Origin: Gammaproteobacteria bacterium
GTDB taxonomy: Bacteria > Pseudomonadota > Gammaproteobacteria > Pseudomonadales > Azotimanducaceae
Reading direction: 5' to 3'
Assembly: GCA_002715785.1 (NCBI GenBank)
Contig: PBAA01000046.1
Span: forward strand, 1-22,857
Length of the DNA: 22,857 bases
Shown here: piece after piece, positions 16,425 to 22,857 of the stretch
Numbering within the stretch: the first letter of the stretch is position 1
How the letters are laid out: every line of letters starts with the position of its first letter
The notes under the pieces: generated by a model
What the model saw: only the letters and a program-made list of their open reading frames with translations
The model's database searches: none
What the model was told of the DNA's origin: nothing
Position numbers and translations under genes: made by a program

Positions 16425-17834
16425 ATGATAATGGAGGTTCCTTGGTCCGAGTTGCACATGCACCGCCACTCCGTAAAAGATGTACTCGAAGACGAAGTCG
16501 GACTCGATAATCACGTCCAAATAAACGGTTGGGTTCGCTCGCGGCGGACGTCAAAAGGGGGATTTTCATTCCTCAGTATTCACGACGGTTCGTGTTTTGA
16601 CGCCTTACAAGTAGTTGCCGATCAGACTCTGCCTAACTATGAATCAATTACTGAAATTGCGACGGGGACCGCAGTGTGCGTCTCCGGAAAAATTGTGCAG
16701 TCCCAAGGTCAAGGGCAGGCCCATGAACTTCGGGCTGAACACGTCGAAATTATTGGGATTGTCGACGATCCCGAGTCGTATCCGATCGCAAAAAAGCACC
16801 ACAGCTTCGAATATCTGCGGTCAGTGGCTCATTTAAGACCAAGAACCAACACTTTCGGAGCAATCGCGAGGGTAAGAAATGCCGTTGCCCAAGCGGTGCA
16901 CAGCTATTTCGCCGATAACGGATTTGTTTGGATAAATACCCCCATTATTACGGCAAGTGACTGCGAAGGCGCAGGCGAACTTTTCCGTGTAAGCACGTTG
17001 GATCTCGCCAACGGGAGTGCGGACAACTTTGACGAGGACTTCTTTGGTCGAGAAACATTTCTGACAGTTTCCGGACAACTTAATGTTGAGCCCTACTGTC
17101 TATCACTAAGCAAGGTCTATACATTCGGCCCAACCTTCCGAGCAGAAAATTCCAACACGTCGCGCCATCTAGCTGAATTCTGGATGATCGAGCCCGAGAT
17201 CGCGTTTGCTGATCTTCACGCCAACGCAGATCTTGCTGAAGACTTCCTCAAAACAATCTCTCTTCGAGTCCTCGAACGCGCACCTGAGGACATGCGATTT
17301 TTTGTGGACAGAATCGATAGCACTGCCATAGAGCGCCTGGAAAACGTTATAGCAAGCAAATTCGAACGTATGGAGTACACCGACGCAATCAAGATTCTTG
17401 AACAATCTGGCGAGACATTTGAACACCCCGTGCGTTGGGGTCTTGACTTGCAGTCTGAACACGAGCGATTTATTACGGAAAAGCACGTCGGCGGGCCCGT
17501 CGTCGTGATCAATTACCCAAAAGAAATTAAAGCCTTCTACATGCGCTCTAACGACGATGAAAAAACTGTTGCTGCCATGGACGTTTTGGTCCCTGGCGTC
17601 GGAGAAATCATCGGCGGCAGTCAACGAGAGGAACGGCTCGACAAGCTCGATGAACGAATGGATGCGGCCATGAAAGAAGAGCTGTGGTGGTATCGCGACC
17701 TAAGACGATATGGTTCGGTTCCCCACGCCGGTTTCGGTCTAGGCCTCGAACGTCTTGTTCTTTACATAACCGGCATGGAAAATATACGCGACGTAATCCC
17801 GTATCCACGCGCGCCACGTAACGCCTCATTCTAA
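16425..17834 (+). CDS. asnS: Asparaginyl-tRNA synthetase
   Basis: This class IIb aminoacyl-tRNA synthetase charges tRNA-Asn with asparagine and ATP. It has the N-terminal OB anticodon-binding fold (VQINGWVRSRRTSKGG), then the class II catalytic core: motif 1 around WINTPIITASDCEGAGE, motif 2 in FGPTFRAENSNTSRHLAEFW, and motif 3 in GFGLGLERLVLYITG. It ends in RDVIPYPRAPRNASF, the same ending as E. coli AsnS as I remember it. Asn-specific, not Asp-specific, is supported by this near-colinear match. The first ATG (16425) lacks a ribosome site; an ATG at 16458 gives MHRHSVKDVLE, which aligns better with E. coli MSVVPVADVLQ, with GGAGG 20 bases upstream. An in-frame TTG at 16452 would have the better spacing. 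The true start is therefore between 16425 and 16458. Confidence 0.97.
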   Translation: MIMEVPWSELHMHRHSVKDVLEDEVGLDNHVQINGWVRSRRTSKGGFSFLSIHDGSCFDALQVVADQTLPNYESITEIATGTAVCVSGKIVQSQGQGQAHELRAEHVEIIGIVDDPESYPIAKKHHSFEYLRSVAHLRPRTNTFGAIARVRNAVAQAVHSYFADNGFVWINTPIITASDCEGAGELFRVSTLDLANGSADNFDEDFFGRETFLTVSGQLNVEPYCLSLSKVYTFGPTFRAENSNTSRHLAEFWMIEPEIAFADLHANADLAEDFLKTISLRVLERAPEDMRFFVDRIDSTAIERLENVIASKFERMEYTDAIKILEQSGETFEHPVRWGLDLQSEHERFITEKHVGGPVVVINYPKEIKAFYMRSNDDEKTVAAMDVLVPGVGEIIGGSQREERLDKLDERMDAAMKEELWWYRDLRRYGSVPHAGFGLGLERLVLYITGMENIRDVIPYPRAPRNASF

Positions 17835-17934
17835 GCTGAATAACTCCAATAACATTGGTCGTCGCGTTTGTGGGCGGCCTCAAATTGACACTGCACTCTC
17901 TGCATTTTCAGAGTATTTAAGAACCGACCGTGAA

Positions 17935-18936
17935 TTAATCTAGCAATTCGATTGCCCGATGGATCAACGGTTCCATCGACAGTCGTGTCTGTTCCCACGA
18001 TGGATCAACACGTTTTCCGCGCCGATGTAAGCTGAGATTGAACCCTGTGATGATTGCAAACTTGTACGCCGCTAGAGCCCGAAACCAATTGAGATCCGGT
18101 AACGGGTCGCCATATGCCTCAACGTAAAGATCCACCAGGATCTCCGGTTCGAGAAATACCGGGCGACCAGCCCCCTCGCCGCCCCAAGCTTTTCGATCAC
18201 TAAACGTACAAATCCAGCCAACGTCGTTAAGTGTGGCGCCAATTCCCGTGAGTTCCCAATCGATCACAGCAAGCAGCTTGCCTTCAACCGAGCAAAATAA
18301 GTTGGATGTTTGGAAATCCCCATGAAATATTCCCACGGGTGCTTCCTTGGGCAACGTCTTAAGCAGTTGCTCCCGGCACTCAGGGACCCTGGCCAACAAC
18401 TCCCGATCTGCAGCTCGCTCGTAGAACCGGTCCCAGCGCTCAACATCCTCGACGAAGGGAACCGCATTGCCAAGATAGGGTGTCTTCATAGGATCGATTG
18501 TGTGGATCTTAGCCAGTGCCGACATCACCTGACGAGCAAGTTCAAGCTTCTGTTTCTCGCTTAGTTTCTCGACCCACTCGCCTGGTCCGATCCGCATCAC
18601 GTCGCCGTCGAGGCGTGGGACAACGAAATAGGGGCTCCCAAACCACTCGAGATCGCTGCCAGACCACTTGACCGTGCAGTGTGGGACATCTGTCCCATCC
18701 AGAGCTGTTAGGACTTCAACCTGTCTAAGTACATCCGCAGTTCCGCGCCAATTGACGTTGGGGGGAGGTAGCCGAATAAACCAAGATTCAGTCCCATTTG
18801 ACGTTCGGACACTGAATCCATAAGCGAAGCCCGCATGGCCCGGCATGTGGTGCACGTCAAAAACTTCAGCGTCCGAGGTTTGATACTTCGCCGCACAGAA
18901 CGGGCCAAGACAATGCGCCAGCTCGTCAAGATCCAT
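17935..18936 (-). CDS. APH-fold phosphotransferase family protein, first copy
   Basis: A 333-residue protein with the aminoglycoside-phosphotransferase/choline-kinase fold. The catalytic loop is FHGDFQTSNLF (residues 204-214, catalytic Asp207) and the metal-binding segment is AVIDWELTGIG (Asp226). The N-lobe (ESWFIRLPPPN) is less regular. Members found beside acyl-CoA genes are often compared to the kinase-like domain of ACAD10/11, whose 4-hydroxyacyl-CoA phosphorylation is a plausible parallel, not shown here. Antibiotic resistance is unlikely given context. Its ATG comes two bases after the TAG of the acyl-CoA ligase, so the two are co-translated. It ends 100 bases from asnS, tail to tail. 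Confidence 0.85.
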   Translation of the reverse strand: MDLDELAHCLGPFCAAKYQTSDAEVFDVHHMPGHAGFAYGFSVRTSNGTESWFIRLPPPNVNWRGTADVLRQVEVLTALDGTDVPHCTVKWSGSDLEWFGSPYFVVPRLDGDVMRIGPGEWVEKLSEKQKLELARQVMSALAKIHTIDPMKTPYLGNAVPFVEDVERWDRFYERAADRELLARVPECREQLLKTLPKEAPVGIFHGDFQTSNLFCSVEGKLLAVIDWELTGIGATLNDVGWICTFSDRKAWGGEGAGRPVFLEPEILVDLYVEAYGDPLPDLNWFRALAAYKFAIITGFNLSLHRRGKRVDPSWEQTRLSMEPLIHRAIELLD

Positions 18937-18938
18937 CT

Positions 18939-20483
18939 CTAGACGGCAGCCGGCCCGGGAAACTGGTCGCGAAGCACACGTTTTAGAATTTTGCCACTTG
19001 GGTTACGTGGGATCTCGTCTACAAAGACGACTCCTTTGGGCATCTTGAACCCGGCAAGTTTGCCGTTACAAAAATCCAAAACATCGCCTTGACTCAGTTC
19101 CTCATTGGTACGTACGACGATCGCAAACGGTGATTCACCCCACGTTTCACTTGGCTGTCCAATGATCGCGGCCTCTGAGATATCGTCGTGTGTCTGTAGG
19201 AGGTTTTCGATTTCCGCCGGATACACGTTTTCTCCACCAGAAATAATCATGTCTTTAATACGATCCTGAATGTATACGAACCCTTCGCCGTCCATGCGAG
19301 CCACATCTCCGGTGTGCAACCAACCATCGACGATTGTCTCGGCGGTAGCATCGGGGCGATTCCAGTACTCACGCATAATGTGCTGACCTCTGACCAGCAC
19401 TTCCCCAGCTTCATCGCTAGCACACAGCGACCCATCTGGGCGAACAATGGAAACATCCGTATGAAAAAAGGCTTTTCCGGTTGAGCCGATCCGTTTGAGG
19501 GCATTCTCAGCATCAATTAGGCATGCCGGCCCGCACGATTCAGTTAATCCATACACCTGGTGAATCTCGATCCCCAGGCCAGCGTACGCCTCAATCAAGG
19601 ATTCAGGTACCGGTGCCGCGCCCGATAGACACCACCGCCACCGCGAAAAGTCGTAGCGTTCGAGTTCCGGCACCTGAAGCATAAAATTCAACATCGCGGG
19701 TACACACAATCCGGTTGTCACTTTCTCCGAATCGACGAGTTCCCAGGCCCGAACTGGGTCGAAACTACGCATAACGACGCTCGTGGTGCCGCGGTACACA
19801 TTCACGGTGAGGGGCGTGAGTGCACCGACGTGGAACATCGGCAGCGGTGACAGAAATCGATCATTCTCTTGATAATAGGTAGTCCCAGCGATCGTTAATG
19901 CGCCCCATGTCGAGGTCTCATGCGTGTGGACAACGCCCTTTGGTAGTCCGGTCGTACCGGAGGTGTACATGATGTACATCATGTCATCTCCGACTGCCTC
20001 AATTTCCGGTTCAGCATGATCGGCGGCATCACGGAATTCGGCATACCCATTTGCAAAATAAGCGACATCGTCAGCACCTTCGACCTGTAGCCATTGTCGA
20101 ATGTCCGTACGCTCACCACGGCTTTGAAGTTCTGCAACCGTTTCGGTGAACTCTTCACTAAAGATCAGTCTCGAGGTACCGCTATCTTTTAGAATGAACT
20201 CCAGTTCATCCGCAACCAACCGCCAATTCAACGGAACGGCCACTGCACCAATCTTCCCCAAAGCAAAATATGCCTCCATGAATTCAGCGCTATTCATCAA
20301 CAATAGGCCGACCCGCTCACCCTTCTGTATCCCGTCAAGAACGAAGGCGTTGGCGATTCGATTACAACGCTCATTAAGCTCCGAATACGTCAACCGTAAG
20401 CCAGTATTACCGTCGACGTAAGCTTCCCGATTCGGGGAGAGTAGCGATCGCTTCGCCAACCACAATCCGATGTTATTTTTCAT
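18939..20483 (-). CDS. AMP-binding acyl-CoA synthetase (fatty acyl-CoA ligase-like)
   Basis: This 514-residue ANL-superfamily enzyme activates a carboxylic acid with ATP to an acyl-adenylate and then to acyl-CoA. Motifs: P-loop YTSGTTGLPKG (173-183), YGLTESCGP (311-319), GWLHTGD (387-393), the hinge region around DRIKDMIISGGENVYPAEI (407-425), and the C-terminal catalytic lysine in PRNPSGKILKR (Lys498). No membrane anchor is visible. Substrate is probably a medium- or long-chain or substituted fatty acid; sequence alone does not fix it. The ATG has AAGGG in front at good spacing. It heads a two-gene operon with the APH-fold protein and is divergent from the MerR regulator with 205 bases between, so the regulator might also control it. 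Confidence 0.92.
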   Translation of the reverse strand: MKNNIGLWLAKRSLLSPNREAYVDGNTGLRLTYSELNERCNRIANAFVLDGIQKGERVGLLLMNSAEFMEAYFALGKIGAVAVPLNWRLVADELEFILKDSGTSRLIFSEEFTETVAELQSRGERTDIRQWLQVEGADDVAYFANGYAEFRDAADHAEPEIEAVGDDMMYIMYTSGTTGLPKGVVHTHETSTWGALTIAGTTYYQENDRFLSPLPMFHVGALTPLTVNVYRGTTSVVMRSFDPVRAWELVDSEKVTTGLCVPAMLNFMLQVPELERYDFSRWRWCLSGAAPVPESLIEAYAGLGIEIHQVYGLTESCGPACLIDAENALKRIGSTGKAFFHTDVSIVRPDGSLCASDEAGEVLVRGQHIMREYWNRPDATAETIVDGWLHTGDVARMDGEGFVYIQDRIKDMIISGGENVYPAEIENLLQTHDDISEAAIIGQPSETWGESPFAIVVRTNEELSQGDVLDFCNGKLAGFKMPKGVVFVDEIPRNPSGKILKRVLRDQFPGPAAV

Positions 20484-20625
20484 GCGAACCCTTCAAATGG
20501 TGGACCGAAACATCATTCTATGACGATTTCTCGTTATCGAAACCTAATTCCAAATGTTATCTATTAAGTGAACGTACTCCAGCGTTGCGTCCACCATATC
20601 GGTTTGAGATAGCTAGACAAATTTC

Positions 20626-20660
20626 TACAGAGTGGACAGTCGAACCAAACTCTGTACAAT
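20626..20660 (+). promoter_or_regulatory. merR promoter with inverted-repeat operator
   Basis: TACAGAGT (20626-20633) and ACTCTGTA (20649-20656) are exact reverse complements 15 bases apart. Over them lies a promoter: TGGACA (-35, 20633-20638), 16 bases, TACAAT (-10, 20655-20660), each matching consensus at five of six positions. The -10 overlaps a TGTACA (20653-20658). A dyad lying between -35 and -10 is where MerR-family dimers bind, so this is probably an autoregulation site for the gene starting at 20689. Confidence 0.6.
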
Positions 20661-20688
20661 TCGCGACCCCTTTTTGTTCAGTACAGTC

Positions 20689-21600
20689 ATGACGGAAGAA
20701 CTATACAGAATTGGTGCGGTGTCGAAGCTCACGGGCGTGACCGTCGAATGTTTGCGCGCGTGGGAAAGACGCTACGGTATGAAACCAGCGGAAAAAGCGG
20801 GTAAGACGCGGTTCTACAGCGAAACTCAGGTTCATCGGTTAACTCAAATCAAGCGTCTTATCGACCAAGGTCACCCCATCAGTCAACTCATAAATCTAAG
20901 TGATGCGGATCTCGCGTATCGATTACGTCAATATTCGTCTGCGTCAACTCTCCCCAATCGACGACCCAAGGTCGGCCTTGCCGGAACTGCCTTGCTTTTA
21001 GCGGCAGAGCGACACGCTGACAGCAACCACCTGGAGATACTTGATCGTTGGTCGACGGCAGATGAGTTTGCCACCCATCGATTGCAACAACGGCCACTTC
21101 AACGACATCCAAACCTCGATGTAGTCGTCCTGGAAATGCCCAGTCTAGATATCAAACTGCTTGATAAATATACAGAATCTACAAAGGCGCGCGTCGTGGT
21201 TGTTTATCATTTTGGTACCACGAACGATCTTCAAGTCGCAACTGACCGCGGGCTGGAAGTGCTTGCGTGGCCAGCAACGTGGCAACAAATTGAGGAGGCG
21301 TGCTTGCACCCACGGCGCGGATCCCGTACTACGCCTTCGACCCAACGTCGTTTCTCCGACGAGCAACTTTTCCACTTGGCTACTAGAACAAGAATCGAGG
21401 GTTGCACCTGCCCCCGCGACTTGGTCCAACTGATTACACAAATTAGCGCATACGCGATTCACGCGGAACGCTGCGGTACCGTCGATTCAGCCGCTAATCA
21501 TGTCGAAATAGGGCTCGAAGCCAATGCGGCGAGAGCCAGCCTCGAAAATGCTCTCGGCGTTCTCATCGAAGATGAAGTGCTGGTTCAAAACGCCAATTAG
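20689..21600 (+). CDS. MerR-family regulator, LitR/CarA-like, with degenerate B12-binding-type domain
   Basis: A 303-residue transcription factor. Residues 5-75 form a MerR winged helix: LYRIGAVSKLTGVTVECLRA, then WERRYGMKPAEKAGKTRFYS, the WERRYG form typical of CarA/LitR. Residues 93-210 look like the Rossmann part of a cobalamin-binding domain (LDVVVLEMPSLDIKLLDKY, ARVVVVYHF, GLEVLAWPATWQQIEEA). I find no ExHxxG or DxHxxG B12 ligand, so light sensing through adenosylcobalamin is doubtful. The C-terminal 80 residues carry CTCPRDLVQLITQISAY, close to the CECPRHLxxL tail of a gammaproteobacterial MerR subfamily. A GTG at 20632 would extend it, but that lies inside the promoter, so the ATG at 20689 is chosen. 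It has no clear ribosome site. It faces away from the acyl-CoA ligase and precedes the small RNA. Confidence 0.85.
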   Translation: MTEELYRIGAVSKLTGVTVECLRAWERRYGMKPAEKAGKTRFYSETQVHRLTQIKRLIDQGHPISQLINLSDADLAYRLRQYSSASTLPNRRPKVGLAGTALLLAAERHADSNHLEILDRWSTADEFATHRLQQRPLQRHPNLDVVVLEMPSLDIKLLDKYTESTKARVVVVYHFGTTNDLQVATDRGLEVLAWPATWQQIEEACLHPRRGSRTTPSTQRRFSDEQLFHLATRTRIEGCTCPRDLVQLITQISAYAIHAERCGTVDSAANHVEIGLEANAARASLENALGVLIEDEVLVQNAN

Positions 21601-21603
21601 ATT

Positions 21604-21657
21604 ACTGTACAAAAACTAAACAAAAAGACTTGACAAATATATTGTACTGTACATAAT
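21604..21657 (+). promoter_or_regulatory. Strong sigma70-type promoter with TGTACA operator sites, driving the small RNA
   Basis: Promoter core: TTGACA (21630-21635), 16-base spacer, CATAAT (21652-21657), six of six and five of six matches. Inside it TGTAC-T-GTACA (21643-21653) is a perfect 11-bp palindrome that touches the -10. ACTGTACA occurs at 21604-21611 and again at 21646-21653. TTGACA and the second TGTACA are separated by exactly 12 bases. The same TGTACA lies over the merR -10, suggesting that the MerR protein controls both promoters. Confidence 0.75.
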
Positions 21658-21663
21658 GCATAG

Positions 21664-21770
21664 CCAAAGAGTTTAGGCGTGCAACACAACTTCAATGCAG
21701 TCCTCCCTTTCAAGTGTCCTTCCCCCAGCGAAGTTGTTTTCAGCGGCTCCCGCCGCTGACACGCCTTTTT
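21664..21770 (+). ncRNA. Candidate structured small RNA (three-way junction with pyrimidine-rich loop)
   Basis: No ORF follows the strong promoter in its direction, but the transcript would fold neatly. P1 is AGGCGTG (21675-21681) with CACGCCT (21760-21766). P2 is ACAACTTC (21686-21693) with GAAGTTGT (21730-21737). P3 is CAGCGGC (21741-21747) with GCCGCTG (21752-21758) around loop TCCC. All three stems are perfect and the order makes a three-way junction. The 36-base P2 loop is pyrimidine-rich and holds TCCTCCC (21701-21707) and TCCTTCCCCC (21717-21726), both able to pair with Shine-Dalgarno sequences. A T-run follows P1 at once. Transcription start near 21664 is estimated from the -10. I recall a comparative-genomics motif named LOOT, found near MerR and photolyase genes in gammaproteobacteria; this may be one, but I cannot verify it here. 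Confidence 0.7.
21741..21770 (+). terminator. Intrinsic terminator of the small RNA
   Basis: The perfect 7-bp GC-rich hairpin at 21741-21758 is followed one base later by the closing strand of P1 (21760-21766) and then by TTTT up to 21770, with more T after an AC (21773-21776). The U-tract begins directly at the P1 end, so P1 plus P3 together act as the terminator stem. Confidence 0.65.
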
Positions 21771-21953
21771 ACTTTTCCTTGCCGGGGGGCGCATAAAGCG
21801 TCTGGGTCGCGGGATGGGTCTTTGCACCCGTAGGTCCCGCGAACCGCTTCTTCTACGTCCACTTTAAGCCTGGATTGATCGTCGTCTACGAGCGTTAACG
21901 CGCACCAGCAACGTATCCGCGCTATTTCGGCGGGTTTATCGAGGCGAGGGGTT
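21771..21953. other. Non-coding gap with a hairpin at 21807-21842
   Basis: No gene is visible between the small RNA and the stop of the next minus-strand gene. The stretch holds a hairpin: TCGCGGGA (21807-21814) pairs with TCCCGCGA (21835-21842), and inside GGGT (21816-21819) pairs with ACCC (21826-21829) around CTTTGC. No T-run follows on either side. Part of the gap is the 3' region of the APH gene. Confidence 0.5.
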
Positions 21954-22857
21954 TTAACCCTTCAGTAGTTTGAGTGCCGAACGGGCGCGTACGGAAATGC
22001 CTTCCTTGTACGCAGCCAGATCGAACTCCTGTTTCCCCATCGCGCCAACGAGATAACGCTTGTATACCCCCTGGGTTATCGCCCCCAAACGCCAGTGTGA
22101 AAACGCCCGATAATAATTGATCCGTTCGAGACTTCGCCCCGTGGCGGCCTCGTATCGTTCCTGGATCTCATCGCGCTCGGGAAATCCTTCGACTGCTGTC
22201 GGTGCATTTTCTGCTCCGGGTTCCCCGACGGACGGCCAATTATTGAGCATGTACCCAACGTCAGCGAGAGGGTCACCAAGCGTGCAGAGTTCCCAGTCAA
22301 GTAGTGCAGCCATTCGACCATCCGCGACGATCATATTGCCCGGACGATAATCACCGTGAACGATAGCAGCCCCGACTTGTGCCGGTAGATCCTGGTGCAA
22401 CAATCTCAGACTCTCATCCATTTCAGGAATCTCGTGCGTTTTCGTGGCTTCCCACTGCTTTGTCCACCGTTTAAGTTGGCGTTCAATGTACGCTTCCTTA
22501 CGACCAAGCTGACCGAGACCAACATCGTCCGGGTCAATTAAATGCAGGTCAGAGAGAACTTCGATGGCGTGCAACCCAAATGAACGTCGCTCCACTTCCC
22601 TCATCTTTTGCGCGGGTCGTTGGTCATGCAATACCACACCGCTTACGAACCCCATTAAGTAAAACGGCGCTTCGTTAACGTCCGCGTCTTCGCATAGCCC
22701 ATGCGTTGGTGCCACCGGGACCGACGAACCCGATAACGCGGACACTATCCGGTGTTCCCTGGCCCGACATTCGAGCATAATCCGATGCTCCCGGGCCCTA
22801 CTTGCGAACATAATCCGTTGCTCCCGGGCCCGACTTTGAAGCATAATCCGATGCTCC
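21954..22857 (-). CDS. APH-fold phosphotransferase family protein, second copy, 5' end missing, with repeat-expanded N-lobe
   Basis: The C-terminal 300 residues of an aminoglycoside-phosphotransferase-like protein of the ACAD10/11 kinase-domain type. Seen: APFYLMGFVSGVV (hinge), ETL-type linker replaced by KEAYIERQLKRWTKQWEA, catalytic loop IVHGDYRPGNMIV, metal segment ALLDWELCTLGDPLADVGYM, and the C-lobe YYRAFSHWRLGAITQGVYKR. An internal ATG at 22844 is not the real start: the frame stays open to the window edge and the glycine-rich N-lobe (normally GGxSNxTY and VLRRPP) is still missing. The segment REHRIVSAL, normally present once before the SVPV element, is preceded here by repeated REHRIM units. 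The family often neighbours acyl-CoA dehydrogenases; one may lie beyond the edge. Confidence 0.85.
   Translation of the reverse strand, partial: EHRIMLQSRAREQRIMFASRAREHRIMLECRAREHRIVSALSGSSVPVAPTHGLCEDADVNEAPFYLMGFVSGVVLHDQRPAQKMREVERRSFGLHAIEVLSDLHLIDPDDVGLGQLGRKEAYIERQLKRWTKQWEATKTHEIPEMDESLRLLHQDLPAQVGAAIVHGDYRPGNMIVADGRMAALLDWELCTLGDPLADVGYMLNNWPSVGEPGAENAPTAVEGFPERDEIQERYEAATGRSLERINYYRAFSHWRLGAITQGVYKRYLVGAMGKQEFDLAAYKEGISVRARSALKLLKG
22732..22857 (-). repeat. 33-bp in-frame tandem repeat inside the APH-type gene
   Basis: Units at 22765-22797, 22798-22830 and 22831-22857 (27 bases, cut by the edge) are nearly identical. A diverged fourth unit is at 22732-22764. Each encodes 11 residues of the pattern REHRIM-x-x-x-RA. 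Because 33 is divisible by three the frame is kept. The diverged unit, REHRIVSALSG, is the normal family sequence; the others look like recent copies of it. More copies may lie beyond the edge. Confidence 0.85.

Noticed and set aside
17897..17915. CTCTG/CAGAG hairpin after asnS as its terminator
   Set aside because: Five pairs only, with a weak ATTT tail; not distinguishable from chance.
19964..19978. Two TGTACA copies inside the acyl-CoA ligase gene, like the MerR operator sites
   Set aside because: They encode the conserved MMYIMYTSG segment of the ligase, so codon constraint explains them.
20632..20688. GTG start 19 codons upstream for the MerR regulator
   Set aside because: It falls inside the predicted -35/-10 promoter and adds residues absent from the family.
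21944..21962. Hairpin GGGGTTTTAACCC at the end of the APH-type gene as a terminator
   Set aside because: The stem is only about five pairs with a bulge, and no T-run follows on either strand.

Overview
The window looks like chromosome from a Gram-negative bacterium, most likely an uncultured, probably marine, gammaproteobacterium. The asparaginyl-tRNA synthetase matches the E. coli enzyme as I remember it along almost its whole length, including its last residues. There is an outer-membrane beta-barrel protein and a COG3146-type acyltransferase. GC looks close to 50%, and the accessory genes (family III CoA transferases, SDR, luciferase-like oxidoreductases, APH-type kinases, a Baeyer-Villiger-type monooxygenase) are the mix common in heterotrophic marine proteobacteria. 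I see no transposase, integrase, tRNA, rRNA or CRISPR array. The taxonomic call is inference.

Layout, left to right. (1) 1-363: the end of an OmpR-type winged-helix protein running in from the left edge, with an odd tail, then a terminator for the next gene. (2) 364-4329: a flavin monooxygenase (-), a 527-base gap holding a long imperfect hairpin, an outer-membrane beta-barrel protein (+) and an SDR dehydrogenase (-). (3) 4480-8720: a family III CoA transferase (+) converging on a minus-strand operon of a small ORF, a tandem-fused CoA transferase and a hotdog-fold dehydratase-like protein, with start and stop signals touching. (4) 8901-14932: glyoxalase I, two luciferase-like oxidoreductases, a CitE-like CoA-ester lyase, a carboxymuconolactone-decarboxylase-family protein, a small flavodoxin-like protein and a MATE transporter. 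(5) 15080-17834: a COG3146 acyltransferase and asnS. (6) 17935-20483: an acyl-CoA ligase and APH-kinase operon. (7) 20689-21770: a LitR/CarA-like MerR regulator and, just downstream, an apparently unannotated structured RNA. (8) 21954-22857: a second APH-type protein, cut by the right edge, whose N-terminal part carries a 33-bp in-frame tandem repeat.

Most genes concern activating, transferring and modifying acyl-CoA thioesters: the ligase makes them, CoA transferases move CoA, the hotdog protein may hydrate or dehydrate them, and the CitE-like lyase may cleave them. The monooxygenase, SDR, flavodoxin and LLM enzymes could supply the oxygenation and redox steps. Much of this may be independent single genes and not one pathway, because strands alternate often.

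The most interesting stretch is 20604-21842. The MerR gene has an 8-bp inverted repeat over its own promoter. Right after its stop codon a near-consensus promoter, TTGACA-N16-CATAAT, carries the palindrome TGTAC-T-GTACA. This promoter points at no gene. It points at about 107 bases that fold on paper into a three-way junction of perfect stems, with a large pyrimidine-rich loop holding anti-Shine-Dalgarno-like TCCTCCC, and that end in a U-tract. I read this as a trans-acting small RNA controlled by the MerR protein, possibly in response to light or oxidative stress.
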